This document shows, in pieces, positions 33,773 to 42,485 of a DNA stretch of 64,000 bases. Each line of letters starts with the position of its first letter. The first letter of the stretch is position 1. Position numbers and translations under genes: made by a program. Source of the stretch: Candidatus Terraquivivens yellowstonensis. GTDB lineage: Archaea; Thermoproteota; Nitrososphaeria_A; Caldarchaeales; Wolframiiraptoraceae. A model generated the notes under the pieces. The model was not told the origin of the DNA, did no database searches, and was given only the letters and a program-made list of their open reading frames with translations. The stretch covers positions 71,948 through 135,947 of the forward strand of contig JAKCEW010000003.1 of the NCBI GenBank assembly GCA_023539445.1, given 5' to 3'.

Positions 33773-34747
33773 CTATCTCAGCCCGCTTAGCATAGAATTG
33801 ACGCAGTATCTTGGAAACTCCATCAGCATAGATTTGTAGCGGGAGTCCGGTATCGCTGGATTGGAGATTAGTTCTTTTGCCCTAGTTATGTAATCATTTA
33901 TTTCCTTTACGAATATGTCGCTTCTTCTTATGTCGAATAGGGATTTTGGTATGATTGCGCGAAGGTTACCAGTCTTGGTCGCTATATAAAACTGCTTTAT
34001 CATATCCTCGAATTGCCTGAGTACGAAGATTGGAAAGTTCAAGCGTCTTCTGTCGCTCAATATATCAACATAGTCGTCAGCAAGCTGGTATGCCATACCA
34101 ACCGTCTCGCCATACTCTCTCATCAGCTCTCTTACCTTCCCATCAGCGTGCGCAAGCACAGCAGCGCTCTCGGTTGCCGCCGCGAAGAGCGAGGCAGTCT
34201 TCTCTTTGACTATCCTTGTATAGAGCTTCTTGGAGAATTCTTCTCCCGAAAATATCTCTTCCAGAATCCCTGTTGAGGCATCGTCCCATGCCTTTAAAAA
34301 TATTCTAGCAAGCTCGACTCCCTTCTCGAGCACTGTCTGGAACGCGAGGTTAATAATCCTGTGCCCTTGTATGATAGCATTCGCCACACCTATCCGCCTC
34401 CAAAGCGCTGGCCTACCCCTTCTCTCCATATCGCCGTCGATTATATCATCATGAATCAAGCTCGCATTATGCGCAAGCTCTAAGGCACAGGCAACCTCAA
34501 GCGCCGCATCCCTATCTTTACCCCCAAGGGCATCGTAGGCGAGTAGAAGCAGTATAGACCTTAATCTCTTACCACCGGATAATGCGTTTTTTATGATCGC
34601 CCTATCGCTCCTGCTCTTAATCTTCTCTGAGAGCTTTTCATCTATCTCTGCCCTCGCTAACTTCACGTACTCGATTAGATCAGCCCATGCCAAGGAGGTC
34701 AAATTTTTGCGACCAGCCTTCTTTCTATCCCGGCTATTGTAAGGCAC
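33773..34747 (-). CDS. Polyprenyl synthetase (geranylgeranyl diphosphate synthase)
   Basis: A 324-residue all-helical isoprenyl chain elongase supplying C20 units for archaeal ether lipids. The first aspartate motif is HDDIIDGD (~99-106) with the following RRGRPALWRR. The second is MAYQLADDYVDILSD near residue 225. GGKRLRSILLLLAYD binds IPP. Product length (C15, C20, C25) cannot be fixed by eye. Two further lipid genes in the window, the CDP-alcohol transferase and the flavoprotein reductase, may act on its products. Confidence 0.92.
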   Translation of the reverse strand: MPYNSRDRKKAGRKNLTSLAWADLIEYVKLARAEIDEKLSEKIKSRSDRAIIKNALSGGKRLRSILLLLAYDALGGKDRDAALEVACALELAHNASLIHDDIIDGDMERRGRPALWRRIGVANAIIQGHRIINLAFQTVLEKGVELARIFLKAWDDASTGILEEIFSGEEFSKKLYTRIVKEKTASLFAAATESAAVLAHADGKVRELMREYGETVGMAYQLADDYVDILSDRRRLNFPIFVLRQFEDMIKQFYIATKTGNLRAIIPKSLFDIRRSDIFVKEINDYITRAKELISNPAIPDSRYKSMLMEFPRYCVNSMLSGLR

Positions 34748-34802
34748 AAGCTTCTTATTAAAGCGTATTTTGTGAATTGTCGTCTTTCTGGCAGATATTG
34801 TT

Positions 34803-35219
34803 TTAAAGGTAACTGTTCAGCCTCGCTTCTATCTGCCTTTTCGGCATCGCGCCGATTATCCTATCAACCGGCTGCCCATTCTTAAAAACTATCAGGGTCG
34901 GTATGCCCATTATCCCGAACTTTGCCGTGGTCATTGGATTCTCATCCACGTTGAGCTTCCCAAAAACTATCTTCCCGGCATATTCCTTCGCAAGTTCTTC
35001 AATGACCGGTGCGAGCATCCTGCAAGGCATACACCATTCTGCCCAAAAGTCTACGACCACCAGCTTGTTGCTCGAGACGAAGTCGTCAAAGTTTTCGTCG
35101 GTAAGTGTAACAGGCTCAGAAGGAGCGTGCGTTACAGAACCGCTCCCTACTCCTGACGTCTTCTTCATAAGCTCGGCAAGTTTACGCTGCTTTATTTTTT
35201 CCAATTCATCGTCTTGCAT
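34803..35219 (-). CDS. trx: Thioredoxin with a charged N-terminal helix
   Basis: A 138-residue disulfide reductase. The active site is WAEWCMPCRMLAPV (Cys63, Cys66), and the cis-Pro loop is GIMGIPTLIVFKNG. About 35 residues precede the thioredoxin fold: a charged helix (DDELEKIKQRKLAELMKK) and a Gly/Ser/Thr linker. The same helix pattern opens the PDCD5-like protein at 45.7 kb. The extension could tether the protein to a partner. CMPC rather than CGPC should shift its redox potential somewhat. Confidence 0.93.
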   Translation of the reverse strand: MQDDELEKIKQRKLAELMKKTSGVGSGSVTHAPSEPVTLTDENFDDFVSSNKLVVVDFWAEWCMPCRMLAPVIEELAKEYAGKIVFGKLNVDENPMTTAKFGIMGIPTLIVFKNGQPVDRIIGAMPKRQIEARLNSYL

Positions 35220-35256
35220 GACGCGTTGATGTAAAACATCCCCATTAATAAACCGT

Positions 35257-36252
35257 TTATTCGTACTGCTCCGACGTTTTATACGCGCCTATTTCGGATG
35301 GATATGTCTTGAAAATCGCTTCCGCTTCATATCCGAGTTCTTTTAAGCGGTCTAAAACGTATCCCAAGGCCTCGTCTATTACCTGAGAATGCCGCGATAT
35401 GCTGTACCACAAGATCCTTGACGGGCCGGCACCGCTTATCGTCTCTGCGATGCCGTACTTTTTGAATAGGTATAACTTCTCCTCCTCCAAAAACTTCCAG
35501 TCTATACCGCTTCCGTACACTTGAGAGTCTGCTCTAGACCTCTCAACGACGGTATCCCATGCTATATTTCTCAGGATACAATCCACGTCACCCGTGACGA
35601 AGCCTACAGATACCGCAGCAACCCTAGAAACGTTCCCAACCATATCGCTCTTGTGGACGAAGTCGGGGACAGCCTTCCTTGCATCCCTCGTGGATTTCTT
35701 CTCGACGTTCGGAACTATGACGACGGTACCTAGGTCGGATGGTGGTCTGAAACTATAAACGCGTGGCATACCGGTGATGTAATCCCTTACCACGATGTTA
35801 AACCCTCCGCATACCGAGGCAGAAACATTGTCCATATGCCCTTCTGGCTCACCATATGATGCATAATGAACCATATCATCTTTTGAGAGGCCCAAAGATA
35901 ACAACTCGTTCGCCGCTACAACAGCACCAGCAGCCTCCGCGCCGGATAGTCCGAGGCCTTTCTTCGGAGGTATGTCAACATACACTACCATCTCAAGCCC
36001 TTCATTGATGTCGTACTTGGCCATAAGTGCCCTGAGGGCCCTGCAACCGGAGTGGGTTTCTGGATCGGCATTGACAGATCCTCCATACTTGCCCTTGAGT
36101 AAAACCCTTATCCCATCGCCGTCGCTGAGCGACAGGCTCACCCTTAGGGACGGTTCCCTGAGCGCTATGGAAAGCACGTCGAAACCCGGCCCGAGGTTGG
36201 CAGAGCTAGAAGGGACCCATACGGTTACGGCGTTCCACCTTCTCATACGCAT
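35257..36252 (-). CDS. thrB: Homoserine kinase (GHMP family)
   Basis: Phosphorylates homoserine in threonine synthesis. GHMP motif 1 is VPSSSANLGPGFDVLSIAL, the ATP-binding motif 2 is KKGLGLSGAEAAGAVVAAN, and motif 3 is TISGAGPSRILWY. The frame extends to 36312, but that would add 20 residues (MSYSETASRLCLDTAHKLLC) without homology. I start at ATG 36252 (MRMRRWNAVTVWVPS), giving 331 residues; the family is usually about 300-320. It is divergent from the trp operon. Confidence 0.9.
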   Translation of the reverse strand: MRMRRWNAVTVWVPSSSANLGPGFDVLSIALREPSLRVSLSLSDGDGIRVLLKGKYGGSVNADPETHSGCRALRALMAKYDINEGLEMVVYVDIPPKKGLGLSGAEAAGAVVAANELLSLGLSKDDMVHYASYGEPEGHMDNVSASVCGGFNIVVRDYITGMPRVYSFRPPSDLGTVVIVPNVEKKSTRDARKAVPDFVHKSDMVGNVSRVAAVSVGFVTGDVDCILRNIAWDTVVERSRADSQVYGSGIDWKFLEEEKLYLFKKYGIAETISGAGPSRILWYSISRHSQVIDEALGYVLDRLKELGYEAEAIFKTYPSEIGAYKTSEQYE

Positions 36253-36409
36253 GCATAACAGCTTATGGGCAGTATCTAAGCATAACCGTGAGGCCGTCTC
36301 CGAATATGACAAAAATGTGCATTCAGGAGGGGGTGTTTGAATTATTCCGGGTTAGAAAGTTGCTTTTTGAGACGTATCCTCGGTTTTACGTTGAGCATTT
36401 TTGTGCACC

Positions 36410-36475
36410 AATTATTAAATACAATCGATTTTTGTAAAAACCCCAAGGTTGTGGGGCATGTGCCTTTGGCAGTAA
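36410..36475 (+). promoter_or_regulatory. trp operon promoter and leader with hairpin and a Trp-containing mini-frame
   Basis: A TATA-like TTATTAAATAC (36410-36420) predicts transcription from about 36440-36445. The leader then holds CCCCA-AGGTTG-TGGGG, a 5-bp stem with 6-base loop (36441-36456). A five-codon frame ATG TGC CTT TGG CAG TAA (36458-36475) follows and encodes MCLWQ with one tryptophan codon. TrpE begins shortly after. The promoter is plausible. The leader peptide may be chance, since archaea are not known to use ribosome-stalling attenuation. Confidence 0.3.
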
Positions 36476-36487
36476 CCAAGAATATGA

Positions 36488-37835
36488 ATGCCCGAAGTTT
36501 AAGGACGTATACACAGAATTATCACCGATTGAAGTCTTCATAAACCTGAGCGAGCATTACGAGTACGCATATCTCATAGAGTTTGCAAATTCAAAAAGCA
36601 GAGTTGCTCGGCATTGCTTAGTAGGCTTTGACCCTCTGAAGACCATCGTATTCAAGGATAGCGAGTGTATCGTTAAGTCGCCTGATGGGGTATTACGTAA
36701 AAGAACGTTTGAACCCTTGCAAAGCCTGAGAGAGTTTGCGAGTCCGATACGCCGCGACAGAATGCGGTTAGGTTTTGCTGGCGGTGCTGTTGGTTACGTG
36801 TCCTATGATTTGGTTAGATACTTAGAAAGGTTGCCTCGGAGAAGTATTGACGATCATGGATTTCCAGATATGGAATTTGGAGTATATTACGATGGGCTGT
36901 TGTTCGATGGAAAGAACGGAAAGGTATGCTACTACTATCTTGGAAAGGATAGACTTGACGATGTTATGCATTTACTCGTAAAAAGACCCGACCGACAATT
37001 CTTTTCGCATACAGAGCTTAGGCCCAATGTCAGAAAGGAAGAATTCATGTCCATGGTAGAGGTTACTAAAGAATACATAGCCGCTGGCGATGTGTTCCAA
37101 GTTGTCTTATCAAAAAAATACAGTTTTAATGTTGAAGGAAACGTTGTAGCGTTTTATTCAGCACTGCGCAATCTCAATCCCTCTCCGTACATGTACATCC
37201 TAAAGATGGGGAAGAGGTACATCGTCGGCTCCAGTCCAGAGGCGCTCTTCAGGTTACATGACGGTTTTGTCGAAACGATGCCCATCGCTGGTACGAGACC
37301 GCGTGGAAATGATAGGAAGTTGAGAAAAGATTTGCTTAGTGATCCGAAAGAACTTTCAGAACACATGATGCTCGTCGACCTTGCAAGGAACGATCTGGGC
37401 AAGATTTCAAAGTTTGGTAGCGTACGGGTCTTGGAGTTGAAGAAGGTCTACAAGTACAGTCATGTGCTCCATATGGTTTCAAGGGTCGTTGGTGAGCTTA
37501 GGGAGGGTTACGATTGTTACGATGCGCTCAGAGCCGTGTTTCCAGCAGGCACAGTAACGGGGGCACCAAAGGTGAGGGCCATGGAAATCATAGAAGAGTT
37601 AGAACCTACGAGAAGAGGACCTTATGCTGGCGCAGTCGGTTACGTATCCTTTAACGGCGATTCCAACTTTGCAATAACAATCAGGACGATGTTCGTTAAC
37701 GATGGTAGGGCCTACATTCAAGCAGGCGCAGGCATAGTTGCGGACTCGAATCCAGAAAAAGAATGGATGGAGACTGAGCATAAACTTGCCCCACTTGTGG
37801 AGGCGTTAAAAATATCCAGCGGTGAGAAGTTATGA
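36488..37835 (+). CDS. trpE: Anthranilate synthase component I, with an apparent +1 frameshift near its 5' end
   Basis: Makes anthranilate from chorismate with TrpG. The main frame shows SPEALFRLHDGFVETMPIAGT, the catalytic AVFPAGTVTGAPKVRAMEII and GPYAGAVGYVSFNGD. The first regular start in this frame is TTG 36717, but clear TrpE homology runs upstream to 36507 (VYTELSPIEVFINLSEHYEY) with no ATG, GTG or TTG. Dropping one T from the TTT at 36498-36500 joins it to ATG 36488 and gives MPEVKDVYTELSP and a normal ~448 residues. The regulatory LLES motif for tryptophan inhibition reads LIEF, with Phe in place of Ser. The 3' end overlaps trpG by 4 bases. Confidence 0.9.
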
Positions 37836-38413
37836 AGGTCCTTATCATAGACAACTACGACTCTTTCGTTTACAACTTAGTCCAGTACGTCGGCGAATTG
37901 GGTGGAAACCCCATCGTGTACAGAAACGATGAAATAACTTTAGAGCACGTTAGGATTCTGGAACCTGATAGGATAATCATATCACCAGGCCCTGGATGTC
38001 CCCAAGACCCAAAGTACATCGGTTCATGTATTGATATAATCAGAGAACTAGGTCCCAAGATACCTATACTAGGCGTTTGCTTAGGACATCAGAGCATAAT
38101 CTACGCTTTCGGCGGTAAGATTGTAAAGGCAAAAAGGCTCATGCATGGAAAGACCAGCCTTATCAAGCACGATGGTACGGGTCTTTTCAGAAACGTTAAG
38201 AATCCTTTAAGGGTCGCTCGATATCACTCTCTCTGCGGAGATAGAGAATCTCTACCCTCATGCCTCGTAATTACGGCTGAATCGATCGAGGACCATGAAA
38301 TCATGGGCGTTCGTCATGTAGAGTATCCCATAGAGGGCGTACAGTTCCATCCAGAATCCGTGATGAGCGAGGAAGGGAAAAAGATTCTGAAGAATTTCTT
38401 GGAGGGTTTTTGA
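37832..38413 (+). CDS. trpG: Anthranilate synthase component II (glutamine amidotransferase)
   Basis: A 193-residue class I amidotransferase that supplies ammonia to TrpE. Family marks are IIDNYDSFVYNLVQY, the oxyanion SPGPGCPQDP, the nucleophile Cys in LGVCLGHQSI (~81), and the His-Glu pair in QFHPESV (~172). Its start overlaps the trpE stop (ATGA). Only 1 base separates it from trpD. Confidence 0.97.
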   Translation: MKVLIIDNYDSFVYNLVQYVGELGGNPIVYRNDEITLEHVRILEPDRIIISPGPGCPQDPKYIGSCIDIIRELGPKIPILGVCLGHQSIIYAFGGKIVKAKRLMHGKTSLIKHDGTGLFRNVKNPLRVARYHSLCGDRESLPSCLVITAESIEDHEIMGVRHVEYPIEGVQFHPESVMSEEGKKILKNFLEGF

Positions 38414-38414
38414 T

Positions 38415-39464
38415 ATGTTTACGGAAATTCTTAGAAAGCTTGTTGAAGGTTACGACTTACGCTATGATGAAGCCGAGGGTGCTATGAGGAGCATAATGGA
38501 TGGAAATGTTACTAATGCTCAGCTCGCAAGTTTCTTGACAGCTATCAGAATGAAAGGAGAGACCGTCACGGAGCTCACAGCATTCATAAAAGTTATGAAA
38601 GAATACTGTCGCAAGGTTAGACCTAAGATAAACGAGAGACTTGTAGACGTATGCGGAACCGGCGGTGACAGGATTAAAACATTCAACATAAGCACCGTCG
38701 CGGCTTTCGTTATCGCTGGGGCGGGCGTCAAGGTAGCAAAGCATGGAAATAGAGCGGTTTCCGGGAAATGCGGCAGCGCCGATTTGCTTGAAATGTTTGG
38801 CTTAAACCTTGAGCAAGATCCTAAATCGGTCGAAAGGGCTATCGAAGAGATCGGTATAGGTTTCATGTACGCCCCGCATTTCCATCCAGCTATGAGTAAC
38901 GCTCAACAAGTAAGAAAGGAGATAGGTATAAGGACCGTATTCAACCTTATCGGGCCGCTTGCGAACCCGGCTGATGTGAAAGCACAGTTATTGGGTGTAT
39001 GCGATGAGAGAGTCATGGATACGCTAATACGTGTCATGATGAACCTAGGATGCGAGGAGGCCTTTGTCGTACACGGTCTTAATGGTTTGGACGAGGTTTC
39101 GATAATTGGTAAAACGAAGGTCATTTGGTTAAGGAACAAAGATGTAAGGACGCTAGAGTTGATGCCAAAGGATTTTGGCGTCGAGTCCTGCAAACAGGAA
39201 GAGCTAGAAATCAGAACACGAGAAGAGGCAGCACAGGTAGCTTTCATGGTTCTGAATGGTGAGAATGGCCCTAAAAAAGATGCGGTCTTAGTCAATGCGG
39301 CTTTAGGCATAATATTGGGGGGACGGGCTGACGACTTTCTTGAAGGCATGGAGTTGGCGAGAGAATCCTTGGACAGCGGTAGGGCATACAAAAAGCTGAA
39401 GGATTTGATAAAACTCAACGGCGATCCGTCAAAACTTGAGAGGATGGAGGAGATTTATGGGTAA
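38415..39464 (+). CDS. trpD: Anthranilate phosphoribosyltransferase
   Basis: Transfers phosphoribose from PRPP to anthranilate; 349 residues. The PRPP loop is VCGTGGDRIKTFNISTVAA, followed by KHGNRAVSGKCGSADLLE and the phosphate- and anthranilate-contacting NVRKEIGIRTVFNLIGPLANP-type stretch (here QQVRKEIGIRTVFNLIGP). All key positions match. Its last bases overlap the TrpC ATG. Confidence 0.97.
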   Translation: MFTEILRKLVEGYDLRYDEAEGAMRSIMDGNVTNAQLASFLTAIRMKGETVTELTAFIKVMKEYCRKVRPKINERLVDVCGTGGDRIKTFNISTVAAFVIAGAGVKVAKHGNRAVSGKCGSADLLEMFGLNLEQDPKSVERAIEEIGIGFMYAPHFHPAMSNAQQVRKEIGIRTVFNLIGPLANPADVKAQLLGVCDERVMDTLIRVMMNLGCEEAFVVHGLNGLDEVSIIGKTKVIWLRNKDVRTLELMPKDFGVESCKQEELEIRTREEAAQVAFMVLNGENGPKKDAVLVNAALGIILGGRADDFLEGMELARESLDSGRAYKKLKDLIKLNGDPSKLERMEEIYG

Positions 39465-40251
39465 TTTCCTTAAAGTCTTGGTCGAAAAGGCCATCGAGCG
39501 TGTAAAGAATGGTTATTATGATATACTCCCATCAATAACTTTTTCAAGAGCTCCGAGTTTAAAAGGCGCGATACTCTCTTGCAAAGCCATACCCATCATA
39601 GCTGAGCTGAAACAAGCATCACCGACTATGGGATGGCGTGTGTATGGGGATGTTAAAGCCATAGTTAAGGCCATGGAGCATGGTGGAGCCGTAGGCATAT
39701 CGGTTTTGACTGAGAAAGAGTTTTTTGATGGCTCGTTGGAGAAGTTAAGGGTCGTCAGAGAAACCGTCAGCATACCCATACTTATGAAGGATATAATCGT
39801 TAACGAGATACAATTGAGGGCAGCATCAAGGCTGGGAGCGAGTGCCGTCCTTCTAATCAAAAAGGTTTACGACCAAAGGATGTGTGGCGAAGATTTGGAC
39901 GAGATGATAAAAATTGCTCACTCATTAGGTCTTGAGGTGCTTTTGGAGACGCATACTGAAGAAGAATTTCTTTCGGGTATGGATACGGAGGCGGACATGC
40001 TGGGAATAAACAATCGCGATTTGGAGACGCTAAGGGTCGACGTCGGTGTTTCCGAGCGCATACTTAGTAACGTGAAGGCCAAACGTAAACCGGTCGTATG
40101 CGAGAGCGGTATAAGCAGTCCTGACCAAGTTATTCTTCTAAAAAATCTTGGAGCGGATGCGTTCTTGATTGGGACGTCCATAATGACATCAGTCGATATC
40201 GAGAGCAAGGTAAGGGAATTTGTGAGGGCCTATGACTTACGTCAAGGTTAA
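39457..40251 (+). CDS. trpC: Indole-3-glycerol phosphate synthase
   Basis: TIM-barrel enzyme closing the indole ring. I use ATG 39457 (MGNFLKVL), which overlaps the trpD stop by 8 bases; the upstream frame to 39436 lies inside trpD. Catalytic residues appear in IIAELKQASPTMGW (Lys), VLTEKEFFDGSLEKL (Glu), LMKDIIV (Lys), LLETHTEEE, INNRDLETL and CESGISS. About 264 residues, normal. The 3' end overlaps trpF by 20 bases. Confidence 0.96.
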   Translation: MGNFLKVLVEKAIERVKNGYYDILPSITFSRAPSLKGAILSCKAIPIIAELKQASPTMGWRVYGDVKAIVKAMEHGGAVGISVLTEKEFFDGSLEKLRVVRETVSIPILMKDIIVNEIQLRAASRLGASAVLLIKKVYDQRMCGEDLDEMIKIAHSLGLEVLLETHTEEEFLSGMDTEADMLGINNRDLETLRVDVGVSERILSNVKAKRKPVVCESGISSPDQVILLKNLGADAFLIGTSIMTSVDIESKVREFVRAYDLRQG

Positions 40252-40876
40252 AATCTGTGGTATAACGCGTGAACAAGACTTGGCGGCCGCTGTGGATGCT
40301 GGTGCCGATGCTGTAGGGTTCGTTGTAGCCTCGCCATTATCACCAAGAAATTTGACATATGAAATGGCCAAGGATTTGATAAAGAGCGTGCCACTATTCG
40401 TGGATAGCGTGGTAGTGACTGTTACGTCAAACATCGATGAGCTGCTTAGAATTTGTAATGTGCTTAGACCCTCTGCGCTACAGGTACACAGCAATAATCT
40501 TCCGGATGCAGAAAAATTGCGGAGTATGTTACGTGGTATCAGGTTGATAAAAGCGGTTAACGTCCGTGAAATCTTCGATATCGAATATCTGAAGCATTCG
40601 GTCAGCGAATTCGACGCCATATTGCTCGATTCTCTCGCCGGAGGATATGGTGGCCAAGGTAAGGTTCACGACTGGGAGCTAAGTAGGAAGATCGTTGAAT
40701 ATCTTTATCCTAAACCTGTGATGCTAGCCGGTGGCCTAACGCCTGAAAACGTGGCGGATGCCGTACGGATTGTGAGACCTTATGCCGTTGACGTATCGTC
40801 TGGCGTAGAAACAGATCCCGGAATAAAGGACAAAAGGAAGATTTTTGAATTCGTAAAGAATGCGAGGCGGTGTTGA
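40232..40876 (+). CDS. trpF: Phosphoribosylanthranilate isomerase
   Basis: A 214-residue TIM-barrel isomerase. The start VKICGITREQDLAAAVDAGA carries the catalytic Cys. VDSVVVTVTSNIDELL, QVHSNN, LLDSLAGGYGGQGKVHDWEL (catalytic Asp) and MLAGGLTPENV / VDVSSGVETDPGIKD are the family blocks. Its TGA (40874-40876) is followed in the very same frame by the open 5' part of trpA. It also overlaps a TTG (TTGA) that is probably the trpA start. Confidence 0.96.
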   Translation: MTYVKVKICGITREQDLAAAVDAGADAVGFVVASPLSPRNLTYEMAKDLIKSVPLFVDSVVVTVTSNIDELLRICNVLRPSALQVHSNNLPDAEKLRSMLRGIRLIKAVNVREIFDIEYLKHSVSEFDAILLDSLAGGYGGQGKVHDWELSRKIVEYLYPKPVMLAGGLTPENVADAVRIVRPYAVDVSSGVETDPGIKDKRKIFEFVKNARRC

Positions 40877-41650
40877 GGTACGTTAGGCACACAAGAAATT
40901 ACGAAAAAGAAGAAATTTCTGGTCGCATACATGACTTTGGGTTATCCGACGCCCGACGCATTCATGGAATATTCTGACATACTCAAAAGCTCCGGTGCCG
41001 ATATATTGGAGCTCGGCATACCACCAAAAATTGCCATTTACGACGGTACGAGCATAAGGTTGTCGTACTGGAGAGTAAGGGAGCAAGGCATAGAGAAGGA
41101 TACAGCATTAGAAATAGCTAGAAACGTAAGCGCAAGAAAGATCCTCTTGTCTTACCTAAACACCGCTGGACAGTTAACGGAATTCATGTACTCTGTGGCA
41201 AAGAGCGGGGCTTTAGGTGCTCTCATACCGGATCTGGGCATGATGGGGGTTGTGGCCTTAGAGGAATATGCGAAAGCATGCGATGCTGCATCTCTTGAAA
41301 AATTCTTCTTCGCAAACTACAACTATCCAGATAACATAATTAGGAGCATGGCGAGCTACAACCCTGCGTTCGTCTATATTGGGATATCATCCATTACGGG
41401 CGAGGTAGCTTACATAGAGCCAGCCAAGTCCATCAGTAGGGCTAGGGAATTAATCGGCAACACACCTCTGGCGGTCGGTTTCGGTATAAGGGATCCGTCC
41501 TATGCGAAAAAGTTAGCGAGTATTGTCGATGGGATAGTCGTAGGTAGCGAAATCGTCAACATAATAGAAGAGAATGCTGCTGCAGTTGCAAAAAAGAAAG
41601 TATCAGACTTTGTAGCTTCGCTTAAGTCCGTTTTGGAAGACGTATCCTAA
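40873..41650 (+). CDS. trpA: Tryptophan synthase alpha subunit (Sulfolobus-type), with an apparent +1 frameshift near the 5' end
   Basis: Cleaves indole-glycerol phosphate to indole. The catalytic Glu is in ILELGIPPKIAIYDG, which also holds the Asp. The first regular start in the main frame is ATG 40931, but the first beta-strand (KKKKFLVAYMTLGYP) lies upstream, with no ATG, GTG or TTG before the trpF stop. Removing one A from the A5 run at 40904-40908 links it to the TTG at 40873, which overlaps the trpF stop as TTGA, the usual coupling in this genome. GIPPK in place of GIPFSDP marks the crenarchaeal-type TrpA. No trpB follows; the next gene is convergent. Confidence 0.88.
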
Positions 41651-42381
41651 AGCTTGATTCTCGAAAGCGCTTTTAGGACTGCCTTTCCTGCCTTCTCGAC
41701 GTAGGGCTTGAGGTACTCAGCATTTACCATGGGCGTCATCTCTGCCAAGTTATCGCTTATGATAAGCATAGCACCTGTCTTGACACCGCGCAGCATCCCG
41801 AGGCCGAAAATCGTCGCGCACTCCATCTCGACTGATATGTAGCCTTTACTCGCCCACCTTTTGACGAACTCCGGGTCCTCGGCGTAAAATGCGTCGCTGG
41901 AGAACACAGGGCCGATATGGTACGTCAAACCCTCTTCCTTTGCGGCATTCACCAATTCGTTCATCACGTCAAAGCTGGGAACGGGGGTTATGTGAGCGTC
42001 GGGTATGTACTGCGCAAGCGTCCCTCCCAAATACGCCGCTCCAGTTGGGATGACCACCTCGCCGATCTTCATGTGCTTTAGGAATGCCCCGGTCGTGCCA
42101 AGCCTAATGATGGCCTTAGCACCCAGCATCACAAGCTCCTCGAAAACTATCGCGGAGGATGGACCGCCAACACCGTGGCAAGAAACGGTTATTGGCGTGC
42201 CATTAAAGTAACCCGTGTAGGTCAAAAAACCGCGGTTTTCGTTAACGAGTTTCGGCCTTTCTAACATTCTAGAAAGTTGAACAACCCTTGCCGGGTCTCC
42301 CGCAACCACAACCCTCTCTGCGATGTCGCCTTTTGCGGATTTTATATGCTGTGGCTGGCCTATCATGTCCCGCTTGACCAA
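41647..42381 (-). CDS. Nucleoside phosphorylase (uridine/purine, PNP_UDP_1 family)
   Basis: A 244-residue phosphorolytic enzyme that splits nucleosides to base and ribose-1-phosphate. Phosphate-binding GDPARVVQLSRML (~28-40), RLGTTGAFLKHMKIGEVVIPTGA and the ribose-binding VEMECATIFGLG are present, with Asp in IISDNLAEM near the end. Uridine phosphorylase is the nearest call; purine or methylthioadenosine substrates are also found in archaeal relatives. The ATG/GTG start region (MVKRDMIGQPQHI) looks natural. It converges on trpA with a 4-base overlap. Confidence 0.88.
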   Translation of the reverse strand: MVKRDMIGQPQHIKSAKGDIAERVVVAGDPARVVQLSRMLERPKLVNENRGFLTYTGYFNGTPITVSCHGVGGPSSAIVFEELVMLGAKAIIRLGTTGAFLKHMKIGEVVIPTGAAYLGGTLAQYIPDAHITPVPSFDVMNELVNAAKEEGLTYHIGPVFSSDAFYAEDPEFVKRWASKGYISVEMECATIFGLGMLRGVKTGAMLIISDNLAEMTPMVNAEYLKPYVEKAGKAVLKALSRIKL

Positions 42382-42485
42382 AGGATTGGCGGAGCAGATT
42401 TATAAAAGCTTTGCAATTATGTCGCAAGTTTATGCAACATTAGGAAAACCCTTTAATAGACATGTTTTTGGAACTATATTGAGGG

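Noticed and set aside
36337-36543. 68-codon frame upstream of trpE
   Set aside because: It overlaps the real TrpE N-terminal coding in another frame and shows no homology; its ATG at 36484 lies next to the inferred TrpE start.
38903-39418. 171-codon frame antisense to trpD
   Set aside because: Ser/Thr/Pro-rich shadow of a fully conserved trpD.
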